From Mixophyes australis (lineage: Eukaryota > Chordata > Amphibia > Anura > Limnodynastidae), in NCBI GenBank assembly GCA_036250195.1, contig JAVHZZ010000003.1:83353418-83417417 (forward strand): a stretch of DNA of 64,000 bases, written 5' to 3'. Made by a program: the position numbers and the translations under genes. The notes under the pieces were generated by a model that saw only the letters and a list, made by a program, of their open reading frames with translations, searched no databases and had not been told where the DNA came from. Positions 10,735 through 19,429 of this stretch are shown here, one piece after another. Position 1 is the first letter of the stretch. Every line of letters starts with the position of its first letter.

Positions 10735-11446
10735 GTAACAGATTGTCAGCTGTATGCCTCTTAGTGGAGCCAGTGATACACAGAGTAGTCTGCCTCTGAA
10801 AAATGTGACGCACTGTGGTACATGCTGCTGCTGTTCCTGCTGGTGAAGGCGAATCGCCAACCCAGTGGGCTGTCACAGTCATATAACCTTTAATTTGACC
10901 AGTTCCAATTGTCCACATATCTGTAGTTAAGTGTACAGTGGGTAGGATGGCATTTTGTAGCCCAATAATTACATTTTTACGAACCTTCTTGTAGAAGTGA
11001 GGAATAGCTTTTCTAGTAAAAAGGTGTCGTGATGGAATTTGGTAAGGGGGACACAAGACCTCAAGTAACTGTCTAAAACCAGCTGCAATAATAATGGATA
11101 TTGGACGCATATTTAATACTAGCATAGTCGCCATGGCGTCTGTGATCCACTTTGCGACTGGATGACAGCTTTCATACTTGCTTCCTCTTGGAAAGGATTG
11201 TTTAACAGTCAATTGCTGTAAACTACTAGTAGTCTTCTTCTTGGTCTGCTTCTGGGATGAAGCATCAGCAGAAGTGGGACTAACGCTCAAGAATTCTTCT
11301 AAGGAATTCAGGATAGTGGAGGAGTCATCTAGCCTTAGCAACTTGGATGCAGGACTAACTCCGATCGCTATTGAGGATCTAGCTGAGAAAAAGGACCTAG
11401 CTGATGCTGGACTGCATGTTGTTATTTTATTAGCATAAGTTTCCAA
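10735..11446 (-). pseudogene. hAT transposase catalytic core, first half
   Basis: The frame from 11446 continues in phase after the stop that follows the BED finger. It carries LLEVLCPPYQIPSRHLF and then LTTDMWTIGTGQIKGY followed by MTVTAHWV. These are the hallmark blocks of the RNase-H-like fold of ZBED/Ac-type hAT transposases; the Asp of TTDMW is the usual first catalytic acid. It is followed by a block ending in HTADNLLQK. The match then jumps to another frame at about 10730-10745, in a run of T on the plus strand, which suggests a one-base slip. The product would cut and join transposon ends in the nucleus. Here it is broken. Confidence 0.8.
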
Positions 11447-11448
11447 TT

Positions 11449-12389
11449 ATCCCAAGAGCTTGCCATGAATTCGCTTCAAATGGCGCAACATGGATGAGGT
11501 TCCTATATGGTTAAGGTTCCTACCTCTACTGACTGTGGCTTTACAAATGCTACAAATGGCTAGACAACTGTTGTCAGGATTTGTGTAGAAATAATTAGAC
11601 ACATAAGAGGTGGATTTTTGGCCTTATGACCAGGCATAACAATGGCCTTCTTCTTATCACGTGCAAGAGCTGCTTCCACTGGTGAAGGACTTACACAAAC
11701 AACATAATCCTCATCAACATCCTCATTAGCGCCCTCGTCAGCTACACAAATATCACCCTCATCCTGTTGCAATTCCAGAGTGGCATCTTCAATTTGTGTA
11801 TCACCAGCTACACTAGGGCTGTTAATGCACACATCAGCAAAAATGCTGAAAGGAGCCTTATTTATGGGTACACTATCAGAAAGGTCAGGCTTACACATAG
11901 CACTCGTGGATAGACTCTCCTCAGGGATTTGTGTTATTTCTGAATCTGAACATACATTTTTCTATAATGCCTTACTGTTTCTTTACAGCTCGACTTTTAC
12001 ACGTAAAAGTATTTGGGCACCACAGTTTGAGTCAGAATGACAAGGTCTTATTTGGTCATGACTGACCTCACAAGAAGATGCCTCAGTGACAGTTGCAGAA
12101 ATAGCACTCATAGAGAAAGGCGAAGGTCTCATTCTTTCCTTGCCACTGCGTGTGTACAATGGCATGCTGACAATTTTATTTTTTTCTGCAGATAACCTTG
12201 CCTGGATTACAGGCTTTTTTTCCTTACCAAGGTAAAAGGTATTTTTTTACATTTTTGTTTCCTTGACTTACAAACACTATGCACTTTAACATAGGCTTTA
12301 CCAGATGACGTAGAGGGATTACTATAAGCATGACTGGTGCCAGCAGCTGCTTGGTGGTCCTGGTCTTCTGTGTACTGCTGTGAATCCAT
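11449..12389 (-). pseudogene. hAT transposase N-terminal region with BED zinc finger, broken
   Basis: Reading leftwards from the likely start MDSQQYTEDQDHQ at 12389, the coding trace passes a Ser-rich segment, a Lys-rich segment and an acidic region (11698-11898). It then enters a BED-type finger at about 11460-11620: KSTSYVSNYF, then CSICKATV, then HLKRIHGK. This gives the two-Cys, two-His order of the family. The first aromatic position, usually Trp, is Ser here. The pieces lie in different frames: one shift falls between the acidic region and the finger, near 11620. A stop after HGKLLG separates the finger from the core. The finger would normally bind the element's terminal DNA. Loss of frame makes a functional product unlikely. 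Confidence 0.7.
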
Positions 12390-12429
12390 TTTGATAACAC
12401 AATATAATGAGAATACAGATTAAAAACAA

Positions 12430-12975
12430 CAATGCCAGCCCTATTATTTCTATTTCAGCAATGACAATTAGCAATGGAGCAATGGAACTTTCCTGTTTGT
12501 GTGTTAGCTATATAACACCGTACAATGTGACTGCAGATTTATACCAAGACTGCCAGCCCTATTATTTCTATTTCAGCAATGACAATTAGCAATGGAGCAG
12601 TGGACCTCTCCTGTTTGTGTGTTAGCTATAAAACACCGTACAATGTGACTGCAGATTTAGACCAAGACTGCCTGCCCTATTATTTCTATTTCAGCAATGA
12701 CAATTAGCAATGGAGCAATGGAGCTCTCCTGTTTGTATATGAGCTATATAACACAGTACAATGTGACTGCAGATTTAGAAGACCAAGACTGCCTGCCCTA
12801 TTATTTCTATTTCAGCAATGACAATTAGCAATGGAGCAATGGAGCTCTCCTGTTTGTATATGAGCTATATAACACAGTACAATGTGACTGCAGATTTAGA
12901 AGACCAAGCCTGCCACCCCTATTATTTCTATTTCAGCAATGACAATTAGCAATAGAGCAATGGAGCACTCCTGAA
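12430..12975. repeat. Five tandem ~120-bp units upstream of the hAT gene
   Basis: CTATTATTTCTATTTCAGC occurs at 12441, 12559, 12677, 12798 and 12919, giving spacings of 118, 118, 121 and 121 bp. Complete units include AGCTATATAACAC (TATA-like when read from either strand) and GTGACTGCAGATTTA. The array lies between the putative right end of the element and the first Met of the minus-strand transposase, where its promoter is expected. Confidence 0.9.
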
Positions 12976-13214
12976 TGTCACTGGAGACTTTGAAGAACAC
13001 TGCTACCCATCCTCTTTCTAGCTATGACGCTCCCTCTGTGAAATGGCGCTCGATCGCCGTGGAGGGCGGTACTAGATTCCAAAACTCACAAGATCCGAGG
13101 GCGAGCGAAAGTACCGAGCCGACTCGGTTTGGTACTCGGATCGGCGAAGTTCGGGTGTGCTTGGTTCTCGGGGAACCGAGCCTGAGCATCTCTACTTTTA
13201 ATTATGTTTGCTAT

Positions 13215-13653
13215 GCATTAACTGTATAATGAAGGAGATTTCTCAGAAATCTCCTCAGTTTAGGCAATTACTGTGCAGCACTGCAGTCCCCGTAGATTAC
13301 TATGGGGACTGCGATGTTCTACAATGCATGAAGCTTTGATAAACTTTGCATTGCGCAGACAGGTAGCGCCATCTCAGGATGGCGTTGCCTGTTATTTCCT
13401 ATGGGAGTCTTCTGAAGCCTCTTCGGCTTTGCAGTGGAAGTGCTGTGGGCATGCGCTCAGCACTTCCTCCTGTCACCTGCAGCGCTAGGCTGCCGGTAAA
13501 TATGGAAAAAAGTTTTCAGGAGTGGGGTCACTTTGCCAGGGCTCTCAGAGTAGCCCTGGCATCATGCATCTTAACGGTACATAAATATGCATCACTGCGA
13601 TATGCAGGGATGCATATTAATTTGCACCGCATCTTATTGATGCATAGACCCCT
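13215..13653. mobile_element. Non-autonomous DNA element related to the one at 53.6 kb
   Basis: The right end reads ATAGACCCCTTAA, the complement of the AAGGGGTCTAT end at 53580. The internal CCATCTCAGGATGGCGTTG matches CCATCCTGAGATGGCATTG (53880) in inverted orientation. A small palindrome GAGATTTCTCAGAAATCTC is at 13234. The left end is not defined. Overlapping frames on the plus strand have no domain. Confidence 0.5.
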
Positions 13654-14479
13654 TAAACTCTAAATGGTCTGTGTAAAGAAGTTAATCACACTCTGTCAAC
13701 AGTGAAAGTATGTCCTTCTCTCCACTCAGTGCCACACAGATAAATGGGTGATGATTAAGCCTTGACTATTAAGCTATTAGTTTATCAAAGACAGCCAAGG
13801 CAGAAAACTGTTAGCTGCATATTTTAGAACTTTTTGAATAATCATTTACAAATATTAAAATGTAGCTGTAGTTTATAATATTGTAAGTTGTAGCTTTAAA
13901 TTTAATAATAACATACAAAAGCACTTTCACACTAAATTGTTGGGACAATTATTTAGTCTATAGTAACTTACATCAATATCTTATTGGTTACACAACATAG
14001 AATAGCCTGTTAGACTTCTACCAATTGAATTTAAACTATGAAAGTAATTTCTCTGGATGTCTAGAGATTATGCTAATCTATGTCAGTATATATGTTGTTA
14101 TAGCGTCCTATATAACTACAGGTAGAATTGTAAATACACCCCCCTCCATTCTCTATTTTCCGCCTATTGTGTCTGATTACTCTTGATTTGTCTGTGAGTA
14201 CTGCATTTGCAATGGGTCCCTGCTGCTACTAGGCTGTTTGACATCTTGCATAAATAGCTGCTAGGTAGACGTTTTTATGTTTATTCTTTACAACTTAAAC
14301 TTAAAACTAAGGTAGTGTATACTTTTTATATTCTATTCATTTTTAGGTTAGCTCTCTTTATGTCATTTTTATAGCTCTTATGTGCTTCAAAAACTCTTCA
14401 AAATAAAGCAAAAATGGTTGGTAAAATACACAAAAATATTTATCATTATCAAAAAATATATATAATAATATAATATAAT
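13654..14479. other. No gene recognised
   Basis: AT-rich DNA with no coding domain or clear repeat ends. Confidence 0.5.
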
Positions 14480-14793
14480 GGCCTGAGTCGTTAAGGTCAA
14501 GTAAGGCAAACAAAGGAGTAAATTATTCTCTGGTACAACTGCAAGAGGTGCAAATTAGTTTGTTATTTTGCACATAAATTAAATACTGGCTGTTTTTTCA
14601 GCTAGCACACAAATACTTGATAGCTTTATTTTTACACTGAAATTTGAAGCTGATCTAGGACATGCCCTACCCGAACTATAAATCTATCCCCACGTTTTAA
14701 ATTTACCTCCCCTCCAATGCAACATGGTTTTGCCCAGCTGCAATGTTACTCCTTTTTTATGCTTTACTCTCCTTAATGACTCAGTCTCAGGCC
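14480..14793. mobile_element. MITE of the CCTGAGTCATTAAGG family (uninterrupted copy)
   Basis: Starts GGCCTGAGTCGTTAAGG and ends with the complementary CCTTAATGACTCAG followed by TCTCAGGCC. It is collinear with 16518-16992 but lacks the 147-bp insertion there. The sequence GATCTAGGACATGCC at 14651 is its undisturbed target site. The internal blocks TTGCACATAAATTAAATACTG and AATGCAACATGGTTTTGCCC recur in the copies at 31.6 and 58.5 kb. Confidence 0.8.
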
Positions 14794-16062
14794 CCATATA
14801 TTTATAATTGCACAGCTGTGAGTATATTAAAATCTTCAATACCATCAGTGATTGATCTTTTATTAGCATAGTTCTCCTTTATAGAAAATCATCAGTAATT
14901 TGGCACCATATAATTACGGAATGCAATAAGTCTAATATTAAATTCCTCCAATAAGGAACAATAGCATCCCACTTTCCACTGATGAAACCACACTGCATTT
15001 GTGAAGAAACATGTTAAATATGTTTTGAATACCCAGCAGTGTTTTGTATTTTAACAATTTGTTACATTACAGTTCTCGAGTGAAGTACTTTCATCATATC
15101 TCATTGATGGAATGTTTCTCACAGACTGATTAAAGTTAATTTGTATCACTTCATTGGATACTAAATTAGGAGCTCAATCTTGTATGAACTAAGTTGCAAG
15201 AATTGCTGGATAATTAGTCCTTGAAACATTGTGGTGCCCAGTTTAGCTGGACCTGCCTTAGCTCAAAGGCATTCTAAACACTGGATTTAGAGTGATAATT
15301 GGTCTCCTGTTTTATATATATTGGTGGTGCTTTAAACTTGTTGGTCTGCTGCTCAAATATTGAAATTTACTATTATTAAACAATTATAACTATTAATGCA
15401 GCTAATATATAAGCAGACTGCAATCTAATATTTATACTGAAGGCCGTAACCAGCTCCCTTCTTATAATTATTATATCGACGGTGGTATAAATCCACAGAT
15501 GCACTGTTTAAATCCTATACTCATTGCTTGTTTGTGGATGAACAGTCTCACTACCAAATAGTATACATGCACAAGCGAGATGGACTTTGATATACAATAT
15601 TTAAAACCGTGGCCGGCACGGATCTATAGTGATACTCTTCCAAAGAAAGCAATGGCAGTGAAATATTTTGGATAAAAAGGACATCTTTTAATATTCCCCA
15701 CTCCATAAAGTTCTAAGCATTGCTGAACCAGAGCTGTTGTAGGTGTTGTAGTCAGGAATCAAGCAAATAGGTTGACATTTTTGTTGTTTTATATAATTGT
15801 TTGCTATATAACCATTAAAACCTGAAATGCAAATCAATTTATATACATAGGAGCTACATGTAGCATTCACAAATACAAATGGGGGCACCGCAAATTTCTC
15901 CCACATTACGTAGCTCTTCAGGTTTTTAAGTATAGAAGAAGAGAAATAAAGTAGAGAAGGACCAGAGTTCACAGAGACTTTGGCTTAGAGTGGTTCTTCA
16001 GGACCACAGAGAGCAGCACAAACTTCTGAAACAGGAAAAGCAATTTGTAACAGTTGCTACAC
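14794..16062. other. No gene recognised
   Basis: AT-rich sequence without recognisable domains. The minus-strand 94-codon frame near 15688-15972 has no family resemblance. Confidence 0.45.
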
Positions 16063-16202
16063 CAGGTGGTAAATGTATGATGCTCCGATTTTTTTCATTT
16101 CGCGGAAATCGGCGACTTTGCAGCTAAAATTTAAAGCGGCGCTGCAAAGTCGCCGATTTTCGGCAAGATGAAAAAATCGGAGCTTCATACATATACCCCC
16201 AG
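16063..16202. mobile_element. 140-bp hairpin MITE, GGTAAATGTAT family
   Basis: The ends CAGGTGGTAAATGTATGA and CATACATATACCCCCAG flank a palindrome: CGGCGACTTTGCAGC at 16110 faces GCTGCAAAGTCGCCG at 16141. GGCGCTGC-type centres also occur in the 9.6-kb element. Confidence 0.75.
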
Positions 16203-16307
16203 AAGTACTAGAATTGTCTGGCTCTTGTCGACTGCATTGTCACCCAACAGTTCTTTACATCTTGGCCAGGTGAATTGGACACCACTCTTGGGGTCAATGA
16301 TAACAAA

Positions 16308-16473
16308 CAGAGCCGTAACTTAAAATTCTAGTGCCCTGGGCGAGAAAGACAAATGCCGCCCCCCTAACCCCCAATTTTAACCAAATTAACCTAAAATATT
16401 CCTAAATTGCGCCCCCCTTCAGCGTTGCACCCTGGGCGGTCGCCCCTGCCGCACAGCCCTAGTTACGGCCCTG
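16308..16473. mobile_element. 166-bp hAT-like MITE
   Basis: The terminal inverted repeats are CAGAGCCGTAACT and the complement of AGTTACGGCCCTG. The flanking octamers ATAACAAA and AAAACAAT agree at six of eight, a plausible decayed 8-bp duplication. The interior is C-rich (GCCCTGGGCG words) and non-coding. Confidence 0.65.
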
Positions 16474-16517
16474 AAAACAATTGAGAACTCTCATCACTGC
16501 TGAGTTAAACCTATTAA

Positions 16518-16992
16518 GCCTGAGTCATTAAGGAAAGTAAGGTAAAAAAAGGAGTAAATGTTCTTCGGGACAAACCATGTTACAATGCAAGGGGTGCAAA
16601 CTAGTTTATTATTTTGCACATAAGTTAAATACTGGCTGCTTTTCCATCTAGCACACAAATACTTGATAGCTTTATGTTTACACTGAAATTTAAAGTTGAT
16701 CTAGGACAGTGTTGGCTAACCTGTGACACCCCAGGTGTTGTGAAACTACAAGTCCCAGCATACCCTTTCAGCAATAAGCTACTATATATTAGCAAAGCAT
16801 GCTGGGACCTGTAGTTTCACAACACCTGGAATGTCACAGGTTAGCCAACACTGATCTAGGACATGCCCTACCCCAACTATAAATCTGTCCCCATATTTTA
16901 AATTTACCTCCCTCTCCAATGCATAATGGTTTTGCCCAGGTGCAAAGTTACTCCTTTTTTATGCTTTGCTTTCCTTAATGACTCAGTCCCAG
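16518..16992. mobile_element. MITE of the CCTGAGTCATTAAGG family, carrying a nested MITE
   Basis: Starts GCCTGAGTCATTAAGG and ends CCTTAATGACTCAGTCC. It is collinear with 14480-14793 apart from an insertion at 16707-16853 plus one copy of its 8-bp target. Confidence 0.85.
16707..16853. mobile_element. 147-bp hAT MITE with perfect 8-bp target duplication
   Basis: The arms start CAGTGTTGGCTAACCTGTG and end with the complement. About 55 bp per side pair with three mismatches around an AT-rich loop containing CTACTATATATTAGC. ATCTAGGA flanks it exactly on both sides (16699-16706 and 16854-16861). The related repeat at 14480 has a single ATCTAGGA at this point. Confidence 0.95.
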
Positions 16993-17100
16993 TCAGTTTG
17001 GTTTGTCTTATTTTTTTTATTGATGTAGTATAAATAAGAGAGAAAAATAACCACATCAAGTTGTTTAATCAATGTAACAATAAGGAAACATCCTCTAATT

Positions 17101-19429
17101 CAGTGGTTCTTAACCTTGTTGGAGGTACTGAACCCAGCAAGTTTCATACGTGCATTCACCGAACCCTTCATAGTTGGAAAAATAATAAATAAAAAATGCT
17201 GTTGCCTTTTAGAGACAAGTTCAGAAATGCGCGGCTTCACCTTGGTGAGTGCCACTCTCATATCATTTTCTCAACAAAGTCTGTTCCTTTTCTTTGGCTT
17301 TATGTCTACCATCTTCGAAAAGGATTGCTTGCAAAGATACATTGCAACAAGCAGTATGAGCATCTCAAGGGCTTTCTTAGCAATAAGAGGGTATGGTACG
17401 ATTTGGTGACACCAAAACGTTGAGAGCGTTGTTGCTCTGAAGAGTTGCTGTTGAACATGGCTCTGTTGAAGTTCAATGATTTTGTCGAGATACTCATCAT
17501 TGACATCTGCTGTCGCAACACTAAACGTGAACGGCGGTCTCACCCATGCTGGAAATGACTCTCTGGTGGGGAAGTACATGTCGAGAGACTTTGCGAGCTC
17601 ATCTAAGTGCATGGCAATTGCTTGCTTCATTTCCCCGGGTACAGAAATGTCTCCGATTCCAAACTCATCTTCGATCTTACTTACACAGTCGTCCAGCAGG
17701 GGAAAGTTTGCAAAGTCATTATTCTCTGTTTGTCGTTTCCATAAAGGTAGCTTTTTTTGAAAAGCCTTTTGTACCGCTTCGATGATGTTGATTCCACCCA
17801 CCTGCATCTGTTGATTGAGATGATTGAGAGCATCGAAGATATCGGACATGTACGCCAAAATGAGAATGAACTCAGAATTTTCTAAGCAATCTGCATGACA
17901 ATGTTGGTGCTCTAGCAAAAGTAGGTCTAATTCCACACGCATGGCAAAAACACAATTCAGCACCTTTTCCCGAGATAACCGCCGAATGTTAGAATGGTAC
18001 AGAAGTACCTCGAAGTCAGAGCCCATTTCATTACACAGCTCTTTAAAGATGCGGTGCTTCAGAGCACTATTTCGCACATAGTTAACACATTCCACTACAA
18101 GTTTTAATACTCCTGCCAGTTTTGGAGGCAAGGATTTTGTTGCCAACGCATGTCTGTGCAGAATACAGTGCGTAACAATGATGTGTGGTGCAGCGACTTT
18201 CACCAGTGCACCAAAACCAGAGTTTCGTCCCAGCATGGCTGGAGCTCCGTCCGAACAAATTGCGGAAACCATATCCCACGAAAGATCGTTGTCACTGAAG
18301 AAGTCATCCACAAGTTTCTTCACATCGGCTGCCTTAGTTGTTGTTGTAAGAGACTTACAAAATAAAAAATCTTCCTTTATCATGTCGTCTTTCACATAGC
18401 GCACAAATACAACAAGCTGGCTTAGATTGGAAACATCGGTGGTCTCGTCCAGTTGGAGGCTGAATTTTGCTGGGCTTGAAATCAGATCTGTAACTACTTG
18501 AGCCAAGATGTCATTGCTCATGTCAGCTATTCTGCTGCTGATGTTGTCATTTGAAAGAGGAATTTGGGACAACTTATTTTCAGCAGCTTTTCCCAGCATG
18601 ATATTCACCATATTCAACGCAGCTGGTTTTACGAGTATGTCACCAATGGTGTGTGGTTTTCCCTGCTTTGCGATGAGGTACGCAACTTTGTAGGATGCTG
18701 TTAAGATCGGTTTGTCGATGGGTACAAAGCCGAAAACAGGCAGAGTGGCCCTTTCATCGAGTCTGGCTCTCTTCACCTTGAATTCAGCAAGTGTTGTGTT
18801 CTTGTCTTTCCCATCTCCATGCAGCTTTAGGAAGTGTTCCCTTAGTTTTTCTGGTGCTAGACTAGAATTGCTCAACTTGGCATTGCAAATCATGCATTGA
18901 GGACGCTGACTTCCATCACATTCTGTTATACACGTGAATCCATATTGTACGTATTCGTCCAACCACTTTCTTATTTTACTCGACATAGTACAAAGGGATT
19001 GTAATATTAAAAAGGAAATCACAAATGACGTACAATCACAACAGTCACAAGTCGACTACTGAGCGCACCAAGTTCCCTGCAGCACAGATATCAAGGACAA
19101 GCGAGCAGCCAATGATGGCCATGCTGAGCGTGACATCACAAATCATACGAGTGGGGTGAACAGCAGGGCTACCAGGTCATGCCATGTATGGCATTGTTTG
19201 CCATAAATTAAGCAACACATTTTAGAATTTGCCATAAATATACATCAATAACCTTCAGTTTTTTATGGTAAAACATTGAAAATGCCATAAAAGTATTGTG
19301 TGAATGCCAAAAGTATATTAATGCACCTGGCAACTCTGGCGAACGGAATGGACATTCACCTCCGCCGAACCCCTGAGACTAACTCACTGAACCACTGGGG
19401 TTCGATCGTACTCAGGTTAAGAACCACTG
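17101..19429 (-). mobile_element. Complete hAT transposon, 2.3 kb
   Basis: The left end CAGTGGTTCTTAACCTTG (17101) pairs with the right end CAGGTTAAGAACCACTG (ends 19429). The CAGTGGTTCTxAACC form is typical of Buster/Charlie-type hAT elements. The flanks CTCTAATT (17093-17100) and TTCTAATT (19430-19437) agree at seven of eight, an 8-bp target duplication. The element holds one minus-strand transposase gene and about 400 bp of 5' leader including AT-rich GCCATAAA words. Confidence 0.93.
17271..18986 (-). CDS. Near-intact hAT transposase (ZBED5/SCAND3-like), premature stop near the C-terminus
   Basis: An open frame of about 571 codons from MSSKIRKWLDEYVQYGF. I prefer this Met over one 12 codons upstream because family proteins start this way. 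In order: a zinc-finger-like N-terminus (CMICNAKLSN, then LREHFLKLHG); the catalytic block FSLQLDETTDVSNLSQL with its Asp; CSDGAPAMLG, the second acidic block; HCILHRHALATK; LLYHSNIRRLSREKVL, where the family normally has RWLSRG, so the conserved Trp is Arg; and the dimerisation end SFSKMVDIKPKKRNRLC. TGA at 17271-17273 then stops translation. The same frame would continue with family-like MRVALTKVKPRISEL for some 20-30 residues, so the stop is probably a nonsense change. The protein would excise and insert the surrounding element. Such genes have been domesticated in vertebrates, but the intact transposon ends argue for an ordinary element. Confidence 0.88.
   Translation of the reverse strand: MSSKIRKWLDEYVQYGFTCITECDGSQRPQCMICNAKLSNSSLAPEKLREHFLKLHGDGKDKNTTLAEFKVKRARLDERATLPVFGFVPIDKPILTASYKVAYLIAKQGKPHTIGDILVKPAALNMVNIMLGKAAENKLSQIPLSNDNISSRIADMSNDILAQVVTDLISSPAKFSLQLDETTDVSNLSQLVVFVRYVKDDMIKEDFLFCKSLTTTTKAADVKKLVDDFFSDNDLSWDMVSAICSDGAPAMLGRNSGFGALVKVAAPHIIVTHCILHRHALATKSLPPKLAGVLKLVVECVNYVRNSALKHRIFKELCNEMGSDFEVLLYHSNIRRLSREKVLNCVFAMRVELDLLLLEHQHCHADCLENSEFILILAYMSDIFDALNHLNQQMQVGGINIIEAVQKAFQKKLPLWKRQTENNDFANFPLLDDCVSKIEDEFGIGDISVPGEMKQAIAMHLDELAKSLDMYFPTRESFPAWVRPPFTFSVATADVNDEYLDKIIELQQSHVQQQLFRATTLSTFWCHQIVPYPLIAKKALEMLILLVAMYLCKQSFSKMVDIKPKKRNRLC

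Larger units (their letters stand above)
8719..13194 (-). mobile_element. Probable decayed hAT (BED-finger) transposon
   Basis: The left end TAGAGATGTTCAC (8719) and the inverted right end TAGAGATGCTCAG (complement of the bases ending at 13194) agree at 11 of 13 positions and start with the TAGAGATG form known from Ac-like hAT elements. Between them lies a minus-strand transposase relic. The eight bases outside the ends, CTTGTATG and CTTTTAAT, agree at only five of eight. The subterminal sequences also differ: GTTTTGGTTTTGGATC words at the left, CGGTTCTCGGGGAACCGAG words at the right. The interval could therefore be one old element or two hAT elements that happen to lie together. Confidence 0.55.

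Noticed and set aside
12430..12975. CRISPR-like regular array
   Set aside because: Units of ~120 bp are repeated throughout without unique spacers, and the context is a eukaryotic transposon.
17271..18986. Domesticated host gene derived from a hAT transposase
   Set aside because: The gene sits inside matching terminal repeats with an 8-bp target duplication and has a premature stop, which fits an ordinary mobile copy better.
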